DNA of 64,000 nt from Drosophila persimilis (Eukaryota; Arthropoda; Insecta; Diptera; Drosophilidae): NCBI RefSeq assembly GCF_003286085.1, contig NW_020825353.1, forward strand, positions 248,001 to 312,000, read 5' to 3'. A model generated the notes under the pieces. It was not told where the DNA came from, searched no databases, and was given only the letters and a program-made list of their open reading frames with translations. The translations under genes were made by a program, and so were the position numbers. Every line of letters starts with the position of its first letter. The stretch's first letter is position 1. This document shows, piece after piece, positions 25,576 to 37,788 of this stretch.

Positions 25576-25583
25576 TATTTATA
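25576..25583 (-). promoter_or_regulatory. TATA box of the small secreted peptide gene
   Basis: TATAAATA on the minus strand, about 50 bp before the ATG. TATA-driven single-exon genes in flies are often tissue-restricted secreted products. Confidence 0.65.
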
Positions 25584-26001
25584 CCACACCAGCTTGGGTG
25601 TTTTTTTATGTTTTGTCAACAAATATATATATGTACATACATGCATGGTATATTTCATGGGCTGCAAGCTATGGATGGAACAGCTGGTTGACAAGGCCAA
25701 TTAATGGAAGAAATATTTAACAATTTCAGATGGCATTGCGTCTAACCCTGCTGGAAACCAGATTGTATTTGTTAAACCATGACTTTGAATGGTAGCCACC
25801 TTATAGCGGAAAAGAACAGATGATTTATTTGGATCGAAATAATCTTCCATTAGGAAGAAAAAAGGAATCTTTTTGAATTTGGCAGCTCCAACAACACCAC
25901 ACAACAAACCTCGAATTGAGCAGCGTCATTCACACGACATGTATTTCCTTTTTGCATTCACGTCTGCATTGCCCACCGACTGACTGCACGCAAAAGTGTC
26001 T

Positions 26002-26337
26002 ATGCACCTCTGGTTATGCTGCTTTAAAACACAGCATCATATCATTGAAGAATTTTGGCAAGGGAAAGGCGTCGCAACATTCGGACTGCCAGTTTTCTTG
26101 TGGCAGTCGTGGCGCGTGCATCTTTTGAGATCGAGAATTCAGATCGAGCAACACCCAGAGAGAGCGACAGACCAGAACAGACCAGAGAGTTGGATCCGTT
26201 TTCATTGTGGCCAAGGGAGAATAAACAGTAGAGCTGTGGAGCTGCAAAGGGAGAAAACGCTCGAATTCCTGCGAGTTTTGACGTTTGTGCTGCTGTTCCT
26301 CATCATATCCCTGTACCTGTATCGATTTGCATTCTAG
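26002..26337 (+). other. Possible upstream ORF with a C-terminal membrane helix
   Basis: A 112-codon frame from an ATG at 26002, ending about 210 bp before the Hsc70-1 start. The N-terminal half looks random. The last 30 residues (REKTLEFLRVL, then TFVLLFLIISLYLYRFAF) form a charged helix followed by a clean hydrophobic helix, as in tail-anchored micropeptides. It may be chance, or lie in the 5' leader of Hsc70-1. Confidence 0.25.
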
Positions 26338-26548
26338 GACCGCCCAAGGAGACTGCCTAGGGGAATTTGGGTGAGACTACTACGACGATTTACACCCTCT
26401 CGTTGATTGTGTAATCACACATAGAGTTCTCTCTGTGACTTTAATTTCATTTTCAATACGTTTTATTTCGTTCTCTCTCTCGTTGATCTGTCTGGCTGCC
26501 TGCGATCGGATTGGACCTTGACGTGGTCTAATTAAAGCCGCAGCAAAG

Positions 26549-29500
26549 ATGCCCAAATTACCAGCAATTGGCATTGATCTTGGTACCACATACTCGTGTG
26601 TCGGCGTTTTTCAGCATGGCAAAGTGGAGATCATTGCCAACGACCAGGGCAATCGCACCACTCCCAGCTATGTGGCGTTCACGGAGTCGGAGCGTCTGAT
26701 CGGAGATGCCGCCAAGAACCAGGTGGCCATGAATCCCAACAACACAATCTTCGGTGAGTTTTGTGCCGAATCTCTTGGCCCTCTTGTGCCCCTCTTGTGT
26801 CCCCCTTGTGTCCCTCTTGTGTCCCTCTTACGTGCCCTTGCTTTTACTCGTATATGTAGCATATACATATCTGTTGAACCAGCGTCTGTTTTTGAGGTTC
26901 TTGATCTATACTGAATATGTGCGATCTGGTTTAGTTACTGGCAGAATTTTCATGAATGAATTACGCGCATATATGCATATTGTTTATTATTTCGATTCTC
27001 GATTTATTTAAAGAAATTCTCACTTGCTGGCGCCAAAATGCAGACCAACATCTCGGCCGGATTTCTCCCCAAGCTCGTGAGAATTTGTGCACCGTCTCAT
27101 GCCATACCTCCTGTGGTGCCTCTCCTTTGGTTTCTGTGACACATCCACTTGTTGTGTCAGTTCTCTCTCGGATTGTTTGGCTGCTGGCTGGCCCCAAATG
27201 GGTGCCACCTTCGCTCGTGTGCCAGCCAAAAGTTGCTGTCATGTTTATTGGCATAATTTGTGTCAGCGAAATAAATGCAAAACAAAAACGTCCCAGTGCG
27301 ATTCGTGCACGAGTATCTTGCGGATTGTCCGAGAAGCGGCCAAAACATAAATACTTGTGGGGGAAGCATTGGAATGTGTAGGGAGAGATTTGAGAGATTT
27401 CGGACTGGTGGAATACATTTTACTTGGATCAGAAAAGACTTGGCATCTTGAGAGCTTTATATTTACTTTGTATGTTTCTGGGGTCTATGGTCTCCGCAAA
27501 ACCATCTTTCATTATCTATTTTCTACCCAAATAATACCTTTTTTAAAACTCCATTTAGAACCCTCTCGATCTTCAGATTCTTCTATCTATCTCTTCATTT
27601 CCCCAATCACTGCTCCACTTTGAGAGGTTTGCGGAGCTGGTCTAATGCAAGTCTTCTTCTCTTTTCTTGTACTTTCATTTCAGTCTCAGGGACCGCATAG
27701 AATAGTAGTCCAGAACTGCCCAAAGAACACACATATACCAGACCAGAACCAGAACCATGTCCTGCCCTCCCCCTATGCCCGTATACATATGTGTTAGATA
27801 ATAAAGTGAATCTGTTGTCCAAGTGCGCTGAGCTAAGGGTGTTTCATTGGTGATTACTGTGCTCTGACTTGCAGATGCTAAGCGCCTGATCGGACGCCGA
27901 TTCGACGACGCCACCGTCCAGAGCGACATGAAGCACTGGCCCTTCGAGGTGGTCTCCGACAGCGGCAAGCCGCGCATCCAGGTGGAGTACAAGGGCGAGA
28001 AGAAGAGCTTCTTCCCGGAGGAGGTCTCCTCGATGGTGCTCACCAAGATGCGCGAGACGGCCGAGGCGTATCTGGGTGGCACTGTCACGGATGCCGTGGT
28101 CACGGTGCCAGCCTACTTCAACGACTCGCAGCGACAGGCCACCAAGGATGCGGGCGCCATTGCCGGGCTCAATGTACTGCGGATCATCAACGAGCCGACG
28201 GCTGCGGCCATTGCCTACGGCCTGGACAAGCAGGGCACTAGCGAGCGCAATGTCCTCATCTTCGATCTGGGCGGCGGCACCTTTGACGTGTCCGTGCTGA
28301 CCATCGAGGACGGAATCTTCGAGGTGAAGGCCACCGCCGGCGACACCCATCTCGGTGGCGAGGACTTCGACAACCGCCTGGTCAACCACTTCGTGCAGGA
28401 GTTCCAGCGCAAGCACAAGCGCGATCTCGGCCAGAACAAGCGGGCGCTGCGCCGCCTGCGCACCGCCTGCGAGCGGGCCAAGCGAACCCTGTCCTCGTCC
28501 ACACAGGCCAGCATCGAGATCGACTCCCTGTTTGAGGGCATCGACTTCTACACTTCGGTGACGCGGGCCCGCTTCGAGGAGCTGAACGGGGACCTGTTCC
28601 GTGGCACCATGGAGCCGGTGGCCAAGGCTCTGCGCGATGGCAAGATGGACAAGGCCCAGATCCATGACATTGTGCTGGTGGGGGGCTCCACCAGGATACC
28701 CAAGGTGCAGCGCCTCCTGCAGGACTTCTTCAACGGCAAGGAGCTGAACAAGTCCATCAATCCCGATGAGGCAGTGGCCTATGGCGCTGCCGTCCAGGCG
28801 GCCATCCTCCATGGCGACAAGTCGGAGGCGGTGCAGGACTTGCTCCTGCTGGACGTGACGCCCCTGTCGCTGGGCATCGAGACGGCCGGCGGTGTGATGA
28901 CAACGCTGATCAAGCGGAACACCACCATCCCCACCAAGCAGACCCAGATCTTCACCACCTACGCGGACAACCAGCCGGGCGTGCTCATCCAGGTGTACGA
29001 GGGCGAGCGCGCCATGACCCGCGACAACAACAGTCTCGGCAAATTTGAGCTGTCGGCCATACCGCCGGCGCCGCGCGGTGTGCCCCAGGTGGAGGTCACC
29101 TTCGACATCGATGCGAATGGCATCCTCAATGTGAATGCCCTGGAGAAGTCGACGGGCAAGGAGAACCGCATCACCATCACCAACGACAAGGGCCGTCTCT
29201 CCAAGGAGGACATCGAGCGCATGGTCAACGAGGCGGATGCGTATCGCCAGGAGGACGAACAGCAGCGCGACCGCATCAATGCCAAGAACCAGCTGGAGGG
29301 CTACTGCTTCCAGCTGCGCTCCACCCTCGAAGACGAGCAGCTGCGCAGCCGCATTAGCGACTCGGACCGCGACACGATTCTCCAGAAGTGCAGCGAGACA
29401 ATCGCCTGGCTGGATGCCAATCAGTTGGCCGAGAGGCCGGAGTACGAGCACCGCCAACAGGAGCTAGAGCGCGTCTGTAGTCCCATCATCACGCGACTCT

Positions 29501-29616
29501 ATCAGAGTGCCGGCATGCAGCAACCACCCCCAAGTGGTGGCGGCTCTGGTTCTGGCGGTGGTCCTGCAACAGGTGGCGGCGGCAGCGGTGGTCCCACTAT
29601 CGAAGAAGTTGATTAG
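26549..29616 (+). CDS. Hsc70-1: Cytosolic Hsp70 cognate (Hsc70-1)
   Basis: Two coding exons, 26549-26753 and 27875-29616, separated by a 1121-bp intron that splits the Asp codon of [10 protein letters not shown]; product 648 residues. This is an ATP-driven chaperone that folds and remodels client proteins with J-domain and exchange-factor partners. The nucleotide-binding domain shows [25 protein letters not shown] and [13 protein letters not shown]; the linker [19 protein letters not shown] leads into the substrate-binding domain. A helical lid and a Gly/Ser-rich tail follow, ending in EEVD, the TPR-docking signature of cytosolic and nuclear Hsp70s. An intron in the ATPase domain indicates a constitutive cognate rather than a heat-inducible Hsp70. 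The second exon is strongly GC-biased at third positions, as expected for high expression, and this opens a 537-codon antisense frame. It is convergent with the membrane-protein gene; poly(A) signal AATAAA at 29746. Confidence 0.93.
26775..26835. repeat. Short tandem repeat in the Hsc70-1 intron
   Basis: Four to five imperfect copies of a 12-15 bp CCTCTTGTGTCC unit directly after the donor site. Confidence 0.7.
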
Positions 29617-29745
29617 GGGCGTATTGATATTTTGATATTTTGAAGCAATGCAAATTGACTGTTTACCCAAAAGACTCTCCAAATTGGAACTCCCTTAGAA
29701 TGTTCATATTCTTAGCATCCATCCGTTTTTTCTTCCTTCTGTGCG

Positions 29746-29751
29746 AATAAA
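29746..29751 (+). terminator. AATAAA polyadenylation signal of Hsc70-1
   Basis: Canonical hexamer 130 bp after the stop. The opposing gene has its own minus-strand AATAAA at about 29852-29857, so the two 3' ends meet within about 100 bp. Confidence 0.7.
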
Positions 29752-29849
29752 GAACCGAACACTACAGAGCAGATATCATAGAGAGCTTGAAGGGGGGTCC
29801 AAAAACCTCTATAGAGAGTATAGACAGGACGTTTGAAAACACAAAATTG

Positions 29850-31162
29850 CATTTATTTCTATTTACTCCCGTATGCAACCAACACTGAACCTTAGATATG
29901 TGTTCTACCATTCGTAAGTACAATATAGCATAGGTAAGTACATATGTATGTATGCTAGTACATACATATATACGGATAGTATGTATGTAAATGTAGGCAT
30001 GTGTATATAGTGTATTTTAAACGTCTTCTATAGCTTGTTGTATTCGTACGTACGTATCTTGGGAACGGAACAGAGATCTATATAGATAGTAGGACACAAC
30101 AAATCATGGAACCAAACTACAGTCAACAACCTTGGTATCAAATACTCGTTAGTTATAAGTTAATTATTACAATCGATCGATCGATCGACCGACCGATCGA
30201 ACGAATTGGGTTCTAGGGTTTCGCACGCGAGTGCTGGGATAAGTAATGTACATTTGATCTATTCGATTATTGTATTCATTTGAAACGCCTTTTGTAGAAA
30301 AATTCGTTAACCGTAAACTAAAATTGACTTGCCGCGAAGATTCGATTCATCATTCTCTACGTTGGATCTACTGCAAAGAACTCAAGAGCTTTGTCAGATC
30401 AACATTTTTGATTTATCGCTTAACATAATTATTGATTTAGCTAGATCTCGACCAGGCTCTCAACTGTGCGCCTGCCTCTGTATTCATAAGGATTTCTCAT
30501 ATTCATATTCATATTCATCGGGAGTACGGTACGAGTGAACAAATTTGTGTTCATAAACATAAATTTTATAAATTCATTTCGCGTATATTTTATCAGTACT
30601 ATCTCACCCTAACGATAAACACTAGACTAGACTAGACTAGACTAGACTAACTTTAAACTAATCAATTCATTATGATCCATCCAATCGGAACGAATCGGGG
30701 ATCAGGGAGAAAGTATTCGAATTCTCAGGAATGTGTCAGAACGAGTACTCTGAAGTATCACTGAAGAAGTTGTTTTCTGAACGATCCTTGACCCCATGCG
30801 CCACGCCATCGAATTAATTTGTAAATATATAACTTCTACAAAACTGTATGACAATACACACACACGTATAAAATGTTTCGATTAACTCTCTCGCTACGTA
30901 TATGATACAATACTAATTTGAGAACTCGCTTAGACGGTAACAGAACTTAGCCTAGGCTAGGGGGGGCTGCTTAGGCGGCATAGGGTAGGGGCTTACTATG
31001 TTACACATAATCTAAGCTGTCTACAACACGTTTGACGGTCAATTTAATTTGCTACTCGGCGCCCTAGCACAGCAAATCAGATGAGAACTTTGGGTTTGGC
31101 TTACGATCTACTTGAATACTTTAATACTTATGTATTTATGCCCCGGGGCCCCGGGGGTAGCT
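29850..31162 (-). other. Presumed long 3' UTR of the EB-module membrane-protein gene
   Basis: No coding frame. Between that gene's stop at 31163 and a minus-strand AATAAA at about 29852-29857 lies AT-rich sequence with short arrays (GATC/GACC near 30172-30200, ACTAG at 30621-30649, ATTCAT near 30500). Continuous transcription over it is inferred. Confidence 0.4.
30621..30649. repeat. (ACTAG)n pentanucleotide array
   Basis: Nearly six tandem copies. Confidence 0.9.
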
Positions 31163-34100
31163 TTAGAGGGCCTCAGTCGATGAGCTGCAGGGACCATGGT
31201 AGCCGTTTGCACTGGCCGGAGACGATTGGGCGGCAGCTGCTCGCAGGGCTCCAGCTCCTCCGCCGCCACCTGCTGTAGTTTCTGGCTGCACCAGCTGCTT
31301 GAATGTTCCCTCCAGCCTGGGTGGATACTGTATAGAAAAGAGAGAAAGAGATAGGTTTTCAAATCGATTTCGATTTGAAGAGAGTATTCAAAACTTCAAA
31401 ACTCACCTCCTGATTCTCATCCAGTGACGGCAGCAGCTCGTCCAGTGAGTTGGGCGTCAGCGGGCTGGGCGTGGGGATGGTTACCCGACCTAAGGCCCCG
31501 TGCTGCAGCAGCGCCTCCCCGATGACAATCTGCGGCTTGTTCTGGGTGAGGTGCTGCTGCTGCTGCAGCCGGGCCAGACGCAGCTTCATCTCCTGCCGGA
31601 TCTCCTTCTGTTGAGCCTCCTTTTCGAAACGCATCATGCTGTAGCTTCGCACCGAGGAACTAGTGCTGTGCACCGATGCTAGACTTGGTCTTCGAGAACC
31701 TAAAAGGAAGCAATGGAACCGGAGAGGTCGATTAACCAAATGCCTCGCAAAATGCATTCGGATGGAGTAGTAGTAGTAGTAGTAGTAGTATATTTAAAGT
31801 ATTGCAAGTATTTAAATTGATTGAATATCGAAGCATCGGCTTAAGAGAGTAAGTAAGGATACACAGTAGTTAGTTTAGACAGAGACATACGAAAGATAGC
31901 GAGAAGATAGAGTAAGTGGCTAGAGCGACAGTTCATTCCGAAGCGATTGAAAAGCAGAAGCAGACTAAACGAGTGCGAGGAGGTTGAAAGCTGCATTGAA
32001 AGGTTGCTTCCGCCAAAGATTTTGTCATCAAGTCATTCAGAGATGTCAGCTTTAGCCCAGCCTTTACCTTTGAAGTAGCCTCGTACTCGTTTATATTCTC
32101 GTAGATCAGGACAGGGAACAGACAGAGATAGAGAGAGAGATAGAGATAGCGATAGATTCCACACAGGCAAAGTTTTTGCTGGTTTCAAAAGCACTAAGCC
32201 GCAATCGCAATTTTCAATTCAAGGCGCACAAGAAGTAGGAAAAACTAGAAGAACATTCGAGCACACAGAAAGTTGCGGGAAGAAGAGCATACATACATAC
32301 ACATACATAGTATAAGGTATAAGTAGAAGGCAGAAGGTAGAAGGTAGGAGTGGCCAGGCCATATCGTGTGGAAGTATCGATTGGATTGGGTGTGTCATGG
32401 AGCTTGTGGTGTGTGTGGGTGTGTGTGTGTGAACGTGAACTCAATCAAATAGTTAGGGAGAAAGGTCAGCCGTAAGTTGAAGGTTCTCCGGGTCCTGCCA
32501 GCAGCAGCTGCCTCTGCCTCTGCCTCAGCTGCAGCCGCAGCCGCAGCCACCAAGTGTCTGTCCTCCGCTGCTGGCAGGACCAGGAGGACTCTTCAATGCA
32601 TGCATAAAGTGTGCTCGTGTGTGTGTGTGTGTGTGTGGTTTTGTGTGTCATAATTTTCTTAATTTGCAATGCATTTTATTTATAGTTAATGGCAAAATTG
32701 TGTGTGTGTTTCGGTTATGCTATGTGGAAGTTTCGGGGGGGTAGGATTTGCTTTGAACATAGTCACCGCCATATTGCTTCAATATCATCTTGTCAGAGGG
32801 TGTATCTTTGTATCTTTGATATCATCAGATCATCGCTTTGTGGATCTGTGGATCTGTGGATCCTCTCAAATGGAACCATGATATATTCTTATAAGACAAC
32901 GATATCATTTCATTTCTGCGACTTTTGACTGCAATTATCTGTCGTTGCTGTTGAATTTATTCTTGAACCCTTATCATTATCAGTGTGCGTGTAAGTGTAT
33001 ATGTATGTGTGTGTGTGTGTGTGTGTGTCTGGTTATAGTATAGAAATTATAACAATAGAAACAACTTTGTATTTGGAAACAGAAGGGAGCTCGGAAGCAC
33101 ATTTAACATCGATCATCAAGAGAACATAAAAATTTTTGTTTCACTTTTCAACTAGTTCGGGAGATAGAATTTTAACCGATTTAAACACTAATTATGCAAG
33201 CAATGCGCTGAATCGGGGAGGATAGATAGATCAGGGATAGGGCTAATATGGGGGTGAAATGAAATCAAATGAAATGGAATGACTTTTGGACACAAGTAAA
33301 ATTAATTAACCCTGATTTGAAATGGTAATCGAGAGAGCCCTGACCCACTTCTGGACGTGTGTATGTGTGTGCGAAAGTTATACAAATGAATGAATTAATT
33401 TGATAATCGAATTACAAACATCATGGGAAAACCAACAGCATGATTAGTACATGTGTGAAATTTATATAAACGCAGAGAATTTATAAACATCAATGGGTAC
33501 AAGAGATGTGCCTTTAGAGACCTTGCTTTGGAATGAAATGAGATGAATATGGATCTATACAAGTGTCTGAACAGTGTACACTTTCTATTGTATGCATGTT
33601 GTTGGAGCTCTACCAGTAGCAAACAGAATTTAGTTAAAAGATAAATTCCATCAAGGGTAAGAACACACTTGGGAGTACGAGTATCTCCAACTGAGAGAGT
33701 GCTGGATGCAGCAACAGAACAGAGAACAGATAATTTCGATTTAGTTTCCATTGTGATGTGGAGCTGTTTTGTGGATACAGATACGGATACGGATGTGGAT
33801 ATGGAGATGAAGATGATATGGATGCTGATATGCTGATATGCTGATCTGCTGCAACGATGACTGATCATGATGAGCGACTGGAGCGATTGAAGGACTGAAC
33901 GACTGAACGACTGATGATTGAGTTGATTTACCGCAAATCGGGGCGTTTCACTCGCCGGCGTGGGGAGTGCGCCAATTTGCAAGTGATGCAGCTCGGCGCC
34001 GTCAGTGCCGTTGGTATCGCCGTTGGTATCGGCATCGCTATAACCATAACCATAACCATAACTATAACCAGCAGCAGCACCACTGGGACCACTGGCACCA

Positions 34101-37100
34101 CCGCCACCGCCACCAACGCCACCGCCACCGACATCGCCATCGACATCATGGCCATGGGCCTGTGTATGCACGGCCGGAACAGTGCCGGGATCTATGCTAT
34201 GGGGACCGTAGTCGTCGTCATCATCGTCATGGGTTCTATAATTATTATCAATTCCGTTCATGCCCAAGAGGGTCCTAAATCTATCCTGATTCTTTGACCT
34301 GGCCGGCGACAGCTCGAAGCTGAGCAGATGCCGCTGATGGTTCAGTTGCTTCTGCAGTTGGCGGGTCATCGAGAGCGAGCTCTCGCAGCTGCGACAACCG
34401 CTCGCGCTGCCACCGCCACCGCCGCCACTGTTCTCGTCGAGATCGTCGCGCGAATGCTGGCTGCAACCGGCTCCGGATGTGTGACGCGATGAGGCGCGAG
34501 AATTTTGTTTCGACACGGCCGCTATGTGACACGATATGAGCAATATGGCGGCCGATCTAGCCGCACCTGTACGAGACGTCGACACCAGTATGCCCTTCGA
34601 CCCGCCGCCGCCTCCACCTCCAGCACCACCTCCTCCACCACCAGCTCCACCTGCTGCTCCGCTAGCCTGTCCTCCCACCGAAGCCCGTCGCTGCCCAAAG
34701 GAGCCAATCGATCCCGTCGAACGTATGCTAGACCGCGACGAAGGGCGCGCCGAGTGCACTGTCAGCGGTATCCCTGCAGGCAAGAGAGAGTCAATCAATC
34801 AATCGAATCGGATCTCGATTTGCCTTCGCGGCAAAGATCTCAAACCTGTATCGCTGGAGTAAAGAATGGGCGGCGGAATGCTGGCGTCCCCGTAGTTGCG
34901 GTGCCTCGGATACTTGGTCTTGCTGAACAGATGCAGCACCATACAGATGAGCCCGGCCAGCACGGCAATGCCCGTGGAGACGCCCAGCAGCGTGGGCAGA
35001 TCAGAGCTCAGCTCGCTGAGATCTGTCAATGGGAGAGCGGTCAGTATGTGCAGTGGAGTCCGCAGGGGGATCCCATCCACTTACCTGGCGTGCAAAAGAC
35101 ACGCCGTGTCGGCTTCGTGTAGCTGACCGAATGAAAGCCACTGGCACACTGACACATTGCATTGTGGCGCACCTGAACACAGAGGGAGTTCTCATCGTTG
35201 TAGATGCACGTCTCGTCGTAGAAACACTGATCGCCCAGTTTTTTAGCTGTCAAAGAGAGGATCGGTTAATGCTATACAACAAAATGATGGTGAATTAGTC
35301 ACGAGTAATCTCACGTTTGGCGCAACCCTTTATCAGTCCCAGCTGCACGGGATAGTTCCGCTCGCATGTGCAGGTCTGCGTCTCCTTGTCGCAGGCCACA
35401 TGCAGCAGCTTCACGTCGCACTTCAGCTCGTTGCACGGCGCCCCAATGTACTTCCCCTTTGCTGCAATGCGGAAAACAAAAACCCATTTGCATCAATAAT
35501 AAACATTATGCAATTTAATCCACATCAATGTGCAGGCCTCCCATTCAGTCAAGGAGTCCTGCAGTCCTGCAGCTATGCAGATTTGTAGGACGTGCCCGTT
35601 TCCCCTTAAATGTCATATTATTCCTGGCTATTCTTTATCAAATGGTTACCACAGCTCCTATATACGTTTCTGAGAGTGCTGCTGCTGTACTGTTGTGGTT
35701 CTGCTTCATCATGGATGAAACGAACCCATGAATACCCATGAATCATCAACCCCATCGCTGCGGCAGCTGCAGTCCCCAGGTGGTACGGCAACTGCATGCC
35801 AAAATCTAAAAGTTAAACAACAAATGCAACCACAACGGCAGCAGGAACCTTGGACCAGCATGGACCCAGGCAGACTGTATGTACGTTGTGCAATTTATGG
35901 CTTTCATGATCTCTGGGGGGATTCCCAAGCTGGAACTTGGCGAGAAAATGCGATGGCAAACCGAACCGAACTGAAACGCAACGCAACGAATTTTCAGCTA
36001 AAAGCATTAGAAACAAACGCATTAGAAAGACAGAAAATGAATACAAAATATTTTCTAGAGAGCCACAAGCCCAGGGGAATTCTGTGGTCTATACGACAAA
36101 TTCATTTCGAACCCCAAGGGACGGACAAACGAATTATTGTCACATCTCGAGATAAAAGCACTGAAATTGTACTGAAATGTGCACCAATACACATTAATAT
36201 GCAAATATTTGATGCAAATACTTTATTTCACAGATTAAAAATAAATATATTTCACATTTGAAATTAGAAAAAATATTCTTATTTAGATTAAATATATTTC
36301 ATAACCATTTACACACAAAATATATTTATTTTGAGTTACTTTATATTTAGATGGGACTTAAAGACTCTCCAATACATTTATGTTTCATATTTAATTTAAA
36401 TATATGTAGATGTTTTTTGCATATGGGCATTTCCCAGAAATCGTACGCATTTCAAAATTATTTTCCCATTTCATAGTAGCCTTTGATTGGCCCTACAATT
36501 AGTGCTGAGGTCGATTTTGGGCAGCTATTCTTTTTCGAGATTTTTGCAAAAAAAACCAAGGCAGTTGCGCGGAACAAAAATGTAAGTGGTTTTCGATTTC
36601 AAACTCAGATTTCAGCGAAAGTTGAAAGTTTCTCATAATTTTTGTGAATTGATTTATCTTAAAAATGGTTATAATTTCACGCAAATATGGTTTTTAGATT
36701 TTTTAAAAATTTAAATTAAACCTCTGTGTTGTGTTAAGAAAAGATATTTAATACATTGAATAGTTTAATATATTAGGGAGACTTTGAGGAAAAACTTTCA
36801 TCAAGAATCATCTTTCTTATAAGGGAAAATGCTAAAGGAAGTACCAAAAAATACCGATAAAGTGAACTTTTGCTTATTTTAAGAGGTCTACAGATCAGAG
36901 TTAATACAACTAAATGCCAATTGGCAAAATTTAGAAAAAAATATCGGGAGAAAAGTATATAGAAATGAGTTCTCGGTGGACTTTTCCAAGAAAAATTTGT
37001 ATATACGAGTATTTCTATGTTTTAAAAGACAGTCGAATTTATATTCCTATGCTATAATATTTAATCTTTAATGCTTCATGCATTTTCCGTTAAGAGGAAC

Positions 37101-37788
37101 ATCTGATTTTCCGCTGTGCCCCCAGAAGAAAATTTCGCGAATCGCTTGGTTCTGTGTCCGGTCGCTTATGGGACCTTTGTACAGAGGCTGTAGCCCAGGG
37201 AAAACAAGGCTGTAGGCCAGATTTCTGTGGCGTATTTCGTAACACGCCCCAACACACCCTCCATCCCTCCCATGGCTCCCATTCCGCTGCCCACCCCACA
37301 GTGTTGACCTTAATTTGGAATTAAAGGCCTAGAGGAGGTCCACACTCACCTGACTTATTATTTAGCAAGGCCTCAATGTCGTCGATATCATCCGGGTAGC
37401 TGCCATCATAGTCATCGTCAGGCACATTGGCAGCGTCACGTTTCTGTGCGCGTTGTGGTTGTAGCGGTTGTTGCGGATGATCGGGCTGCTCTGGATGGTG
37501 TTTGAGTTGGTTTAGGTCTATGGCTGATGAGAGATTCAGTGCCAGCGCCGTGTGCGAGGCCGAGGCAGACACTGAGGCAGACGCATGGAGGAGCAGGAGG
37601 CAGCCGTATAGGAGCATGGCCTGGCAGAGCTGCATGGCCATCAGATGGCAGCCGTGTGGGTGTGCGTGTGGGTGCTGCTGCTGCTGCTGCTGCTGCTGAT
37701 GATGTGGCGGCTGCCTGCTGGGCGTGGCCAGTTGCAACGCCAACAGCTGCAGTCGCTGCAAAAGACGCGGCAACGTTAACTTCGCCAT
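31163..37788 (-). CDS. Single-pass membrane protein with two six-cysteine EB-like modules
   Basis: Seven minus-strand exons join in frame: 37788-37350, 35461-35315, 35246-35085, 35022-34846, 34773-34567, 31699-31407 and 31327-31163; product 529 residues. All introns are GT-AG and most are phase 1. A His/Gln-rich leader precedes a hydrophobic segment (MQLCQAMLLYGCLLLLHASASVSA split as about residues 53-76) that looks like a signal or signal-anchor; an internal Met may be the true start. An acidic stretch leads to two Cys-rich modules, one per exon (C-x4/5-C-x8-C-x6/8-C-x-C-x13/17-C), resembling EB modules of invertebrate surface proteins. A membrane helix lies at about 258-279, followed by KTKYPR. 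The 250-residue cytoplasmic tail is Ser/Gly/Pro-rich with a Gln-rich helix (residues about 395-425). Likely a cell-surface receptor or adhesion protein; I cannot name it. A larger in-frame tail exon and a 30-nt cassette exon are possible (see findings). Confidence 0.8.
31766..31792. repeat. (AGT)n microsatellite
   Basis: About eight AGT units in the intron before exon 6 of the membrane-protein gene. Confidence 0.9.
32068..32097 (-). other. Candidate 30-nt cassette microexon of the membrane-protein gene
   Basis: On the minus strand a pyrimidine-rich tract ends in an AG at 32098-32099, and a good donor (AAAG|GTAAAGG) follows 30 nt later. Entry and exit are both phase 1, matching the flanking exons, so inclusion would add ten residues reading EYKRVRGYFK between SRT and GSRRPS without a frame change. 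The basic-aromatic content would suit a membrane-proximal or phospho-regulated tail. Inferred from splice signals only. Confidence 0.4.
35462..37349 (-). other. Intron 1 of the membrane-protein gene
   Basis: AT-rich sequence with no supported feature. Several short frames at 35.7-36.3 kb lack coding composition. Confidence 0.6.

Larger units (their letters stand above)
31700..34566 (-). other. Intron 5 of the membrane-protein gene
   Basis: A 2.9-kb interval between exons 5 and 6. It contains the in-frame extension of exon 5 (33932-34566), a candidate 30-nt cassette exon (32068-32097), a 15-bp inverted repeat (32491-32505 with 32567-32581) and GT microsatellites (about 32405-32431, 32618-32637, 33006-33029). 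No other gene seen. Confidence 0.6.

Noticed and set aside
27844-29457. A 537-codon open frame antisense to Hsc70-1
   Set aside because: Long antisense frames are a known by-product of GC-biased codon use in Hsp70 genes. It has no domain pattern and mirrors the sense codons.
33914-34297. Plus-strand Thr/Ile/Ala-repeat frame
   Set aside because: It is the complement of the Gly/Tyr/Asp-rich extension of the minus-strand membrane-protein exon and consists of simple repeats.
35728-36261. 177-codon plus-strand frame inside the membrane-protein intron
   Set aside because: It has no recognisable motif, shows AT-driven composition that shifts along its length, and lacks a promoter or poly(A) signal of its own.
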